Positions 44,267-52,642 of a DNA stretch of 64,000 nt are shown one piece after another (position 1 is the stretch's first letter; every line of letters starts with the position of its first letter). Source of the DNA: DATBHM01 sp963772375 (GTDB lineage: Bacteria > Actinomycetota > UBA4738 > JACQTL01). The notes below the pieces were generated by a model. It saw only the letters and a program-made list of their open reading frames with translations, was not told the origin of the DNA and ran no database searches. The stretch is from the NCBI GenBank assembly GCA_963772375.1, contig CAVYXG010000005.1:186001-250000 (forward strand), given 5' to 3'. A program made the position numbers and the translations under genes.

Positions 44267-45848
44267 CGCCGTCTGGGTGCCCCAGGTCGAGCTGTACGAC
44301 ACGACGCTCCGCGACGGCGCGCAGCGGGCCGGCCTCCAGTTCTCGGTCGAGGACAAGCTGAAGGTCCTGCACGCGCTGGACTCCCTCGGCGTGCCGTTCG
44401 TCGAGGGCGGCTGGCCGGGGGCGAACCCGCGGGACACGGAGTTCTTCCGGCTCGCCGCGCAGGCGATGCTGCACCGCACGACGCTCAGCGCGTTCGGCAT
44501 GACCCGCAAGGCGGGCGAACGGTCGGACCGGAGCGCGGTGCTCCGCGAGCTGCTCGACGCGCAGACGCCGGTGGTGTGCCTGGTCGGCAAGTCCAGCCCC
44601 CTGCACGTCACGCTCACGCTCGAGACCACGCCCGAGGAGAACCTCCGGATGATCGCCGACTCGGTCGCGTTCTTCGTCCGGGAGGGGCGGCGGGTGTTCT
44701 TCGACGCCGAGCACTTCTTCGACGGGTTCCGCGAGGACCCGACCTACGCGCTGCAGGTCGTTCGGACGGCGGAGGAGTCGGGCGCGTCGCGGCTGGTCCT
44801 CTGCGACACCAACGGCGGGACGCTCTCCGGCGACGCGGTGCGCATCGTGGCCGACGTCGGTGAGCACGTGAACGCGCCGCTCGGCGTGCACTTCCACAAC
44901 GACGCGGCGAGCGCGGTGGCCAGCTCCGTCGCGGCGGCGGCCGAGGGTGACGCCTTCCAGATCCAGGGAACCGTGAACGGCTACGGCGAGCGCTGCGGGA
45001 ACGCCGACCTGGTCGCGATCGCGGCGAACCTGGCGCTGAAGCTCGGGCTCGACGTGCTGCCGGAAGGCGGCGTCGAGCGGCTCACCGAGATCGCCCACCT
45101 GGTCGCCGAGATCGCGAACCTCTCGCCCGACCCGCACCAGCCGTACGTCGGGCGGAGCGCGTTCGCCCACAAGGCCGGCCTGCACGCGAGCGCGCTGGCC
45201 CGCCGCGCCGACGCGTACGAACACGTCCCGCCGGCGTCCGTGGGGAACGACAGCCACGTGCTGGTCTCCGACCTCGCCGGCCGGGCCAATCTGCTGCGGA
45301 AGGCGGCGGAGCTCCTCGTACCCCTGGAGCCCTCCGCCGCCTCCGCAGCGCTCGCGCACATCAAGGAACGCGAGGCCGACGGGTACGCCTACGAGGCAGC
45401 GGATGCCTCGCTCGAGCTGCTGCTTCGCCGTTCCGCCGGCTGGGAGCACGACTTCTTCGAGGTCGAGTCGTTCCGGGTGTCGGTGGAGGAACGCCGTGGG
45501 GAGGTCGAACCGGCCGAGGCCACGGTCAAGGTCCGGACGAACGGCGACCGCCACATCGCGACGGCCGAGGGTGCGGGGCCCGTCGGGGCGCTCGACAACG
45601 CGCTGCGGACCGCGCTCGCCCGCACCTACCCGGAGCTCGACGACATGCGCCTCACCGACTACCGGGTCCGCGTCCTCGACGGCGCGAAGGGCACCCAGGC
45701 CGTGGTGCGCGTGCTGATCGAGACGAGCGACGGTTCGAAGGAATGGACCACGGTCGGCGTGTCGGACAACGTCATCCACGCGTCGTGGGAGGCGCTCACC
45801 GAGTCCTACGCGTTCGGCCTCCTCCACCCGGCGACGCCCGAACCGTAG
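44259..45848 (+). CDS. cimA: Citramalate synthase (CimA-type)
   Basis: HMGL-like acyltransferase condensing pyruvate and acetyl-CoA to citramalate, the entry to isoleucine without threonine. The protein has 529 residues. ELYDTTLRDGAQRAGLQFS opens the barrel, FHNDAASAVASSVAAA holds the metal-binding His motif, and a C-terminal LeuA-dimer-type domain (about 400-520) suggests feedback, expected by isoleucine. It overlaps leuB by 8 nt and ends the operon. The GAQ rather than GEQ motif and the length of about 530 fit CimA or related synthases better than LeuA. Substrate identity is inferred from family and position. Confidence 0.88.
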   Translation: MRDAVWVPQVELYDTTLRDGAQRAGLQFSVEDKLKVLHALDSLGVPFVEGGWPGANPRDTEFFRLAAQAMLHRTTLSAFGMTRKAGERSDRSAVLRELLDAQTPVVCLVGKSSPLHVTLTLETTPEENLRMIADSVAFFVREGRRVFFDAEHFFDGFREDPTYALQVVRTAEESGASRLVLCDTNGGTLSGDAVRIVADVGEHVNAPLGVHFHNDAASAVASSVAAAAEGDAFQIQGTVNGYGERCGNADLVAIAANLALKLGLDVLPEGGVERLTEIAHLVAEIANLSPDPHQPYVGRSAFAHKAGLHASALARRADAYEHVPPASVGNDSHVLVSDLAGRANLLRKAAELLVPLEPSAASAALAHIKEREADGYAYEAADASLELLLRRSAGWEHDFFEVESFRVSVEERRGEVEPAEATVKVRTNGDRHIATAEGAGPVGALDNALRTALARTYPELDDMRLTDYRVRVLDGAKGTQAVVRVLIETSDGSKEWTTVGVSDNVIHASWEALTESYAFGLLHPATPEP

Positions 45849-45951
45849 CTCGTTCGTGTCTGGTGGCGGCCGGTCGCGGACGGCGACGGGCCGGCGATAG
45901 GGTTCGCCCCGGCCGCGACGTGCGGCGTCCCTCTCCTCGAAAGGACTGCAG

Positions 45952-48066
45952 GTGGTCGAGCGATCCGACGACCGGGCGTTCCCCGAGCAGCTCGCCCGCA
46001 CACAGGGCCTCCAGCTCGGAGTGCCCCGGAGCTTCGGCGTCTCGGGGACCCGCGTCGTCTTCCTGCGCTCGAAGGCCGGCGACGACCCGCTCACCTGCCT
46101 GTGGGTGCTCGATCTCGAGACAGGCGAGGAACGATGCGTGTTCGACCCGCGCGACCATGCGGGGACGGATGGCTCCCACGAGCTGACCGAGACCGAACGC
46201 GCGATCCGCGAGCGCGCCCGCGAGCGGGCGGCCGGCGTGACCGCCTATGCGACCGATTCGGCGACGACCCGGGCGGCGTTCACGGATTCCGGGCGGCTGT
46301 TCGTGGTGGACCTCGTGACCGGCCAGACGCAGATGCTCGACGTTCCCGGGCCGCCATTCGACCCGCGGCTCGCCCCGGACGGCACGGCCGTCGTCCATGT
46401 CGTCGACGGCGCGCTGCACGTCCAGCAGATCGACGGTCCCTCGCGCGTGCTCGCCTCCGACGACGATCCGGACGTCCACTGGGGGCTGGCCGAGTTCGCC
46501 GCGGCCGAGGAGATGGACCGGCCGCGAGGCTTCTGGTGGTCGCCGGACGGGCGCCGGATCGCCGCGGCCCGCGTCGACGAACGCCCGGTCGAACGGTGGT
46601 GGGTGTCGGATCCGGCGAGCCCGGACGCGGCGCCGCGAGCCGTGCGGTACCCGCGGGCGGGGACGCCGAACGCCGTCGTCACCCTGCACGTGATCGAGGT
46701 GGCCTCCGGTTCATCCATGGAGGTCGAGTGGGATCACGAACGATTCGAGTACCTCGCCCGCGTCGAATGGCCGGCGGATTCGCCGCTGACCGTGGCGGTG
46801 CAGTCGCGGGACCAGCGATCCCTCGAGGTGCTCGAGGTCGACGAGCGGACCGGCGCGACGTCGGTCGCGGCCCGGGACGACGACGCGGCCTGGGTCGAGC
46901 TGATCCTGAGTTCGCCCGGGCGCCTGCCCGACGGCCGCCTGGTGACGACGGTGGACGAGGACGACCGCCGCCGGGTGCGCATCGACGGGGCCGTCGCGAC
47001 CCCGCCGACGCTGCACGTCGCCGGTTTGATCGGGACCGGTGCGGACGGCGTGTGGTTCACCGCATCGGGCGACGACCCGACGCAGACGCAGGTGTTCCGC
47101 GTCGGGTCACGTGGAGCCACCGAGACGGTGACGGCCGAGCCGGGCGTGCACACGGGGGTGGCATCGGACGGGGTGGCGGCGGTGCGGAGCCACGGCGCCG
47201 ACGCGGTCGTTGCTACGACGTGGGTGCGCAGGAGGGACGGCAGCCGGATCGACGTCCGGTCGTTCGGCGAGGTCCCGCTCGTGAACGCCACCCCGACCTA
47301 CGCGTCACTCGGCGAGCGGGAGCTCCGGGCCGCGCTCCTCCTTCCCGGCGGGCGCGAGCCATCGACGAACCTGCCCGTGCTGCTCTCCCCCTACGGCGGC
47401 CCGGGATGGCAGCGCGTGGTCCGTCACTCCGGCGCCTACCTCGTGGACCAGTGGTTCGCCGACCGGCTGGGGGCGGCGGTGCTCGTGATCGACGGCCGGG
47501 GAACGCCGGGCCGGAGCGTCTCGTGGGAGAGGGCCATCCACGGGGACTTCAGCATCACCCTCCAGGACCAGGTCGACGGGTTGCAGGCCGCTGCCTCCCG
47601 ATGGGGGTTCCTGGATCTGGAACGGGTGGCCATCCGGGGCTGGTCGTTCGGCGGCGAGCTCGCGGCCATGGCGGTCTGCTCGCGGCCCGAGGTGTTCCAC
47701 GCTGCGGTGGCGGGCGCGCCCGTCACCGACCAGCTCCTGTACGACACCCACTACACGGAGCGGTACCTCGGGCGTCCCGACGAGGACCCCGAGGCCTACC
47801 GGCGGAGCTCGCCCATCACGTTCGCCGGCCAGCTCCGGCGGCCGCTGCTGCTGATCCACGGGTTCGCCGACGACAACGTCGTCGTGGCCCACACGCTGCG
47901 CATGTCCGCCGCCCTCATGGCCGCCGCGATCCCCCACGAGCTGGTGCTGATCCCCGGGGCGTCGCACATGGGCGGCGCCGACGACGTGGTGGTCTCGCGG
48001 TACCTCCTCGAGCTCGACTTCCTGCGCCGGGCGTTCGGCACCGAGGCCGACGCCGGCTCGACCTGA
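45952..48066 (+). CDS. S9 family prolyl oligopeptidase, dipeptidyl-peptidase IV-like
   Basis: A 704-residue serine peptidase. Residues about 20-450 form a beta-propeller-like DPP-IV N-terminal domain, in which GLAEFAAAEEMDR carries the double-Glu motif that anchors a peptide N-terminus. The C-terminal alpha/beta hydrolase has Ser565 (RGWSFGGELAA), Asp640 or 641 (GFADDNVV) and His672 (GASHMGG). LLSPYGGPGWQRV forms the oxyanion region. No signal peptide is seen, so it is probably cytoplasmic. GTG 45952 follows AAAGGACTGCAG. It starts about 100 nt after cimA and converges with the hydrolase at 48079. Confidence 0.9.
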   Translation: MVERSDDRAFPEQLARTQGLQLGVPRSFGVSGTRVVFLRSKAGDDPLTCLWVLDLETGEERCVFDPRDHAGTDGSHELTETERAIRERARERAAGVTAYATDSATTRAAFTDSGRLFVVDLVTGQTQMLDVPGPPFDPRLAPDGTAVVHVVDGALHVQQIDGPSRVLASDDDPDVHWGLAEFAAAEEMDRPRGFWWSPDGRRIAAARVDERPVERWWVSDPASPDAAPRAVRYPRAGTPNAVVTLHVIEVASGSSMEVEWDHERFEYLARVEWPADSPLTVAVQSRDQRSLEVLEVDERTGATSVAARDDDAAWVELILSSPGRLPDGRLVTTVDEDDRRRVRIDGAVATPPTLHVAGLIGTGADGVWFTASGDDPTQTQVFRVGSRGATETVTAEPGVHTGVASDGVAAVRSHGADAVVATTWVRRRDGSRIDVRSFGEVPLVNATPTYASLGERELRAALLLPGGREPSTNLPVLLSPYGGPGWQRVVRHSGAYLVDQWFADRLGAAVLVIDGRGTPGRSVSWERAIHGDFSITLQDQVDGLQAAASRWGFLDLERVAIRGWSFGGELAAMAVCSRPEVFHAAVAGAPVTDQLLYDTHYTERYLGRPDEDPEAYRRSSPITFAGQLRRPLLLIHGFADDNVVVAHTLRMSAALMAAAIPHELVLIPGASHMGGADDVVVSRYLLELDFLRRAFGTEADAGST

Positions 48067-48078
48067 GGCGCGGCCCCG

Positions 48079-48651
48079 CTACCTGACCCGGTCGAGGAAC
48101 GCCAGCGTTCGTTCCATGAGCAGCCGCGCCGCGGGCTCCTCGTAATCGGCGTGGCTCGGATCGGCGAACAGATGCCCGCCGCCCGGGTACATGAACAGCT
48201 CGGCGTCCCCGGCCTCCTCGACGAGCGCCCTCGCCGCGGACAGGTCCTCCGCCGCCCAGGGGTCGTCGTCCTTCATGTGGATCTGGACCGGGACGCCGGG
48301 CGGCCACGACGAGCCGAACTCCGAAGTCGGCACGGCTCCCAGGTACAGCAGCGCCCCCCGGGCGCCCGGCCGGCGCTGCGCCAGGTACTGGGCCGGCATG
48401 ACCCCGAGCGAAAACCCCGCGTACACCATGTCGGTGGGGAGCACCTCGGCCGCCTCGGCTCCCCGGCGGATGACCTCGTCGAACCCGATCCCCTGCGCGT
48501 TCGCGACGCCTTCGTCGAGGCCGGCGAACGTCCGGCCTTCGTACAGGTCCGGTGCGTGGACCGTGTGGCCGGCCTTCCGCAGCGTGTCGGCGAACGCGAG
48601 GAAGCCGGGCGTCTGCCCGAGGGCGTGATGGAACAAGATCACGGTCGTCAT
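48079..48651 (-). CDS. Dienelactone hydrolase-family protein
   Basis: A 190-residue alpha/beta hydrolase of the DLH family. The nucleophile elbow AGFSLG has Ser81 where classical dienelactone hydrolase has Cys, so it may be an esterase or lactonase of unknown substrate. Acid Asp in MKDDDPWA and His in GGGHLFAD complete the triad. ILFHHALGQTPG lies near the oxyanion hole. No signal peptide. Convergent with the S9 peptidase, only 12 nt between stops. Confidence 0.82.
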   Translation of the reverse strand: MTTVILFHHALGQTPGFLAFADTLRKAGHTVHAPDLYEGRTFAGLDEGVANAQGIGFDEVIRRGAEAAEVLPTDMVYAGFSLGVMPAQYLAQRRPGARGALLYLGAVPTSEFGSSWPPGVPVQIHMKDDDPWAAEDLSAARALVEEAGDAELFMYPGGGHLFADPSHADYEEPAARLLMERTLAFLDRVR

Positions 48652-48691
48652 GACCCGAACCTACATTGTTCGCGGCGACCGGTGCCGTTGA

Positions 48692-48863
48692 TCAGACGAC
48701 GGAGTTCCCGAGCCTCGTTCCGGTGACGGCGTCGACGACCACAAGGACGCTGGCCGGTCCACGGACGTGCATTCGGCCCCGGCAGGGCCGAGGCTGAAAT
48801 CGGTCCTGACGTCGGCGGGAAGCCGCCCCGACAGGTCCACCAGAAGGGGGCCGTTCGTCCCAT
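48692..48863 (-). pseudogene. Possible frameshifted gene remnant
   Basis: This 320-bp gap between genes contains, on the minus strand, protein-like sequence split over frames. One frame reads LLVDLSGRLPADVRTDFSLG, and after a one-base shift near 48763 another reads VRGPASVLVVVDAVTGTRLG and stops at 48692. An upstream C-run (48845-48850) may mark a further shift. Together these look like about 55-70 C-terminal residues of a small soluble or secreted protein. I cannot name the family, and no intact start is apparent. Confidence 0.4.
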
Positions 48864-48970
48864 CTGTCCCGTCCGGACCGGGCCGATGGTGTGGGGAGCG
48901 GAGTCCATCCGTCCCGATCGATCGCGCTCGGATGCTCGACGGGCCGTCTGCTCCGCGTGGAGGAGTGGCG

Positions 48971-49909
48971 ATGACGAACCGACGGGTCACGCTGCAGCGG
49001 CGGCCGGCGTCGACTGCTCGCGTGGGTTCGCTCCGATCCGAGCACCGGCGGCCCGAACGCTCGGCCCCTGGGCCGGCGGCAGCGCACCGCCCGAGCGCGC
49101 TCTCCTGGGTCGCGATCGGGGCGGTCGTGCTCGTCGTGGCAGGCCTGGTGGCGGCGCGGGCCCTCAGCTCGTCCACTCCGGCCCAGCGGTCCAGTGGAGT
49201 CTCGGCGGTCGTCATGCACGACGTGTCGACGGTCCCCGCCTCCGGATTCGACGCGGCCGGAACCGAGGCGGCCGGCAATCCGCCCGTGGCCCTGCCCACG
49301 TGGACCCCGCCGCTCACGTCGGCCGGGCGTCCGCAGGTCGTGTACGTCGGCGCCGAGTACTGCCCCTACTGCGCCGCTGAGCGGTGGGCGATGGTCGTGG
49401 CGCTCAGCCGGTTCGGGTCGTTCTCCGGGCTCGGCGCCACCGAGTCGGCGACCTCCGACGTCTACCCGCAGACCGCGACGTTCTCGTTCCACGGGTCGAC
49501 CTACCGGAGTCCATATCTCGTCTTCACGCCGGTCGAGCTGCAGACCAATCAGCCCGCGCCGGGCGGCGCGTACACGCAGCTCGAGCGACCCACGGCCCTG
49601 GAACGGAGTCTCATGGCAGACTTCGATCGGCCTCCCTATACGGGAGGAGCGAACGTCATACCGTTCACCGACATCGGGAACCGGTTCGTGATGAGCGGGT
49701 CGTCGTTCGACCCGGGAGTGCTGCAGGGGCTCACCATGAGCCAGATCGCCCGCGACCTTCACGATCCGCAGAGCCCCGTCGCGTTGGCCGTCCTCGGCGG
49801 GGCGAACCAGATCACCGCCGCGATCTGCAGCGCAACCGGCGGGCAGCCCAGGTCGGTGTGTTCCAGCCCGGCGGTGCGAGCGGCGTCGGCCGCCCTTCGG
49901 TCGCAGTGA
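48971..49909 (+). CDS. DUF929 thioredoxin-like membrane-anchored protein
   Basis: A 312-residue protein. An Arg-rich cytoplasmic tail is followed by one membrane segment (about 43-63), and the rest is predicted outside. VYVGAEYCPYCAAERWAMVV carries the redox Cys131-x-x-Cys134 of the DUF929 family. A second cysteine pair lies near the C-terminus (AAICSATGG, SVCSSPA). It is likely to carry out thiol-disulfide exchange in extracytoplasmic proteins. GGAGGAGTGGCG precedes the ATG. The next gene encodes VKOR and overlaps by GTGA, so the two probably form an oxidase pair. Confidence 0.88.
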   Translation: MTNRRVTLQRRPASTARVGSLRSEHRRPERSAPGPAAAHRPSALSWVAIGAVVLVVAGLVAARALSSSTPAQRSSGVSAVVMHDVSTVPASGFDAAGTEAAGNPPVALPTWTPPLTSAGRPQVVYVGAEYCPYCAAERWAMVVALSRFGSFSGLGATESATSDVYPQTATFSFHGSTYRSPYLVFTPVELQTNQPAPGGAYTQLERPTALERSLMADFDRPPYTGGANVIPFTDIGNRFVMSGSSFDPGVLQGLTMSQIARDLHDPQSPVALAVLGGANQITAAICSATGGQPRSVCSSPAVRAASAALRSQ

Positions 49910-50439
49910 AGTCCGCCGGCGTTCGGACCCGAAGGCGGCCCTCGAACGTTGCGAGCCGGGCCAGGAACGGGACGGATCGAACGGTCGAGCCGTATCCGGC
50001 GTGGCTGGCCCCGACCACGCTGAGCCTGTCCCTCGGCGGACTCGCCGTGTCCGTCTATCTCACGGTGGCCCATTTCACGTCGTCGCGGATCTTGGCCTGC
50101 GGGTCGCACGGGTTCGTGAGCTGCGACCAGGTGACGACCAGTGCCCAGTCCCGGCTCCTGGGCGTTCCGGTGGCCATCCTCGGGGTGGCGTGGTTCCTCG
50201 CGATGGCGGCGCTCACCACCCCAGGGGCCTGGCGCGGGCGTTCCCGGACGATCGGACGGATCCGGGTGGCTGCGGCCGCGGCCGGGATGGCATTCGTGCT
50301 CTACCTCCTCGATGCGGAGCTGTTGACGATCGGGAAGCTCTGTGTCTGGTGCACGGTCGCGCACGTACTCGCGTTTGCGCTGTTCGCGCTCATCGTGCTG
50401 TATCCGCGGCCGGGCGACGGGTGGGCCGATTCCGGCTGA
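49906..50439 (+). CDS. Vitamin K epoxide reductase (VKOR) family membrane protein
   Basis: A 177-residue protein with four predicted membrane helices. It has the loop cysteines Cys65 and Cys73 (VSCDQV) and the active-site CVWC (Cys146, Cys149). Bacterial VKOR oxidises a thioredoxin-like partner and passes electrons to quinone, replacing DsbB. The partner is most likely the DUF929 protein encoded just before, given the GTGA overlap. Ser76-Thr78 and other VKOR positions were not examined in detail. Confidence 0.92.
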   Translation: MKSAGVRTRRRPSNVASRARNGTDRTVEPYPAWLAPTTLSLSLGGLAVSVYLTVAHFTSSRILACGSHGFVSCDQVTTSAQSRLLGVPVAILGVAWFLAMAALTTPGAWRGRSRTIGRIRVAAAAAGMAFVLYLLDAELLTIGKLCVWCTVAHVLAFALFALIVLYPRPGDGWADSG

Positions 50440-50469
50440 ACGCTCCGATCGGGGCGCCGGGCGGCCAAA

Positions 50470-50712
50470 TCACTCCAGGGTGAGATCGACGACCACGTCC
50501 TCGCGGCCGATCTCGACCACGCGTTCCACCGTCGAGGTCCGGGGTGCGAACGACACCAGCCGCCACCGTCCGGGCACGGGATAGAGGGTGAACTGCCCGT
50601 CGGGCCCGGTCCGGACCTCGGCCTGAAAGTCCCCGCCGGTGTTGCGGAGCTGCACGTACGCACCGTCGGCCGGCGCCGACCCCTTCGACACGGTTCCGGT
50701 CAACCTCGCCAT
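50470..50712 (-). CDS. DUF1416 protein
   Basis: An 80-residue beta-rich protein starting MARLTGTVSKGSAPADGAYV, with the carboxypeptidase-regulatory-like (transthyretin-like) fold pattern expected of the actinobacterial DUF1416 family. In other actinobacteria it often lies beside a thiosulfate sulfurtransferase; here its neighbours are VKOR and fadD. It is somewhat shorter at the N-terminus than relatives I know, lacking the leading Cys-containing stretch. GAGAGGGAG precedes the ATG. Function unknown. Confidence 0.78.
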   Translation of the reverse strand: MARLTGTVSKGSAPADGAYVQLRNTGGDFQAEVRTGPDGQFTLYPVPGRWRLVSFAPRTSTVERVVEIGREDVVVDLTLE

Positions 50713-50734
50713 CGCATCTCCCTCTCCCGCTCGG

Positions 50735-52504
50735 TCAGGTGTTCGTTCCCTTGCCGTTCCCCGAATCTGCACCCGACCCCGACGCGGCGGCCTGCTTCTG
50801 CTTCTCCTCGTCGAGGAGCACCCGGCGCAGGACCTTGCCGACGAGCGTCTCCGGCAGCGAGTCGCGGAACTCGATCTGCTTGGGGGCGCGGTAGCCGGTG
50901 AGCTCGCTCCGGCTCCACTTGATGATCTCCTCCGGCGTGGCCGTCTCGCCCTTGCGCAGGACGATGAACGCCTTCACGGCCTCGCCGGTCGTGGCGTCCG
51001 GAACACCGACCACGGCGACCTTCTCCACCTTGGGGTTGCGGTACAGGACCTGCTCGATGTCGGTGGGGTAGACGTTGAACCCGGAGACGATGATCATCTC
51101 CTTCTTGCGGTCGACGATCCTGAACCAGCCCTCCTCGTCGACCTGCGCGATGTCGCCCGTGTACAGCCACCGGACGCCGTCCTCCTCCTTGATCATCCCG
51201 GCCGTCTCGTCGGGCTTGTTCCAGTAGCCCAGCATGACCTGGGGCCCGCTGATTGCGAGCTCGCCGGGCTGGCCCGGTTCGGCCTGCTTGGTGGGGTCGT
51301 CGAGGTCGACCAGCTTGCAGTCGGTGTCGGGGATGGGCATCCCGATGAACCCTTCCTTGCGCTGGCCGACGATCGGGTTGGCGTGGCTGATCGGCGACGT
51401 CTCGGTCAGGCCGTAGCCCTCGGCCACGTGCGAACCCGTCAGCCCCTCGAACTTCTCGGCCACCGCGAGCGGCAGCGCGGCCGCGCCCGACAGGCAGGCC
51501 TTGATCGACGTGATGTCGTAGCCCTTCGTCTCCTCCGCCTCGTTGAGCGCGATGTACAGTCGCGGCACGCCGGGGAACATCGTCGGCCGTTCCTTCTGGA
51601 TGGCCTTGAGGGCGTTCACCAACTCGAACCGCGGCAGCAGCACGAGCTTGCCGGCCCGCAGGATGCCGATGTTCATGCACACGGTCATCCCGTAGGAGTG
51701 GAAGAACGGCAGGACGCACATCAGCGAGTCGGTCGCGTCGCCGAGGTCGGGGAACCACGCCGCGCCCTGGTTCGCGTTGGCCACCAGGTTGTAGTGCGAG
51801 AGCATCGCGCCCTTCGACAGGCCGGTCGTTCCGCCCGTGTAGATGAAACCGGCCGGGTCGTTCTTCGCATCGACCTCCGCGACCGGCGGCGGCGTGCCGG
51901 CCGAAGCCATGAGGCGCTTCCACCACTTGACGTCGGCGCCGGACGGAACCGGCGGCCAGGGGTGGCCCTCGTGCTTGGCCTCCTTCTTCAGCTTCATCGG
52001 CGCGAGCACGTTCACGGGGAACTTCATGTAGTCGGTGACGCTCGTGACGACGACCTCGCGGGGCTTGTAGTCCTGCTCGATGTTCTTCAGGTTGGGGTAC
52101 AGGGAGTCGAGGACCACGACCACCTCGGCGCCGCAGTCGTTCAGCTGGTGCGAGAGCTCGCGCGCCGTGTACAGCGGGTTGTTGCCCACGATCACGGCGC
52201 CGATCCGCACGGTCGCGTAGTACGCGATCACGTACTGCGGGCAGTTCGGCAGGATCAGCGCGACCCGGTCGCCCTTCTTCACGCCGAGCTTGGAGAGGAC
52301 GGCCGAGAACCGCTCGGTCTCGGACTTCAGCTGCGCGTAGGTGAGCGTCTTGCCGCCGGGCACGGCCCACACCACGGCGGGGGCGGTCGGGTGACGCCCG
52401 GCGGCCTCCGAGAGCAGCGAGTACAGGTTCTTCTCGGGGTAGGGGGCGAGCGTGTGCGGGACGCCCTCGGGGTAGTGGGCGAACCAGGGCCGGTGGTCGG
52501 TCAT
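50735..52504 (-). CDS. fadD: Long-chain fatty-acid--CoA ligase
   Basis: AMP-forming acyl-CoA synthetase, 589 residues. The ATP loop YTGGTTGLSKGAMLSH, the acyl-adenylate motif EGYGLTETSP, and the C-terminal hinge and swivel (TGDIAQVDEEGWFRIVDRKK, then a conserved Lys in VGKVLRRVL) are intact. No membrane segment. GAGGAG lies before ATG 52504. It is divergent from the penicillin-acylase gene, with 138 nt between. The substrate chain length is inferred from family, and related long-chain ligases with aromatic or other acids are possible. Confidence 0.88.
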   Translation of the reverse strand: MTDHRPWFAHYPEGVPHTLAPYPEKNLYSLLSEAAGRHPTAPAVVWAVPGGKTLTYAQLKSETERFSAVLSKLGVKKGDRVALILPNCPQYVIAYYATVRIGAVIVGNNPLYTARELSHQLNDCGAEVVVVLDSLYPNLKNIEQDYKPREVVVTSVTDYMKFPVNVLAPMKLKKEAKHEGHPWPPVPSGADVKWWKRLMASAGTPPPVAEVDAKNDPAGFIYTGGTTGLSKGAMLSHYNLVANANQGAAWFPDLGDATDSLMCVLPFFHSYGMTVCMNIGILRAGKLVLLPRFELVNALKAIQKERPTMFPGVPRLYIALNEAEETKGYDITSIKACLSGAAALPLAVAEKFEGLTGSHVAEGYGLTETSPISHANPIVGQRKEGFIGMPIPDTDCKLVDLDDPTKQAEPGQPGELAISGPQVMLGYWNKPDETAGMIKEEDGVRWLYTGDIAQVDEEGWFRIVDRKKEMIIVSGFNVYPTDIEQVLYRNPKVEKVAVVGVPDATTGEAVKAFIVLRKGETATPEEIIKWSRSELTGYRAPKQIEFRDSLPETLVGKVLRRVLLDEEKQKQAAASGSGADSGNGKGTNT

Positions 52505-52642
52505 CGACGACTCCTCGGTCGGACGAGGACCGCATTCTCGCAGGTCAGCATGGCGGCGTGCGACGGCGGTCGCCGCCCCGGGTTGCCCGAGCCCGCGAGC
52601 TGCTCGTACGGTTTCGGAACCCGAAGCCAGGAAGAGGAGCAC

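Noticed and set aside
50639..52642. Long plus-strand open frame leading into the penicillin-acylase gene
   Set aside because: It is antisense to fadD and its translation is Arg/Gly/Leu-rich without any domain; the acylase has its own ribosome site at 52643.
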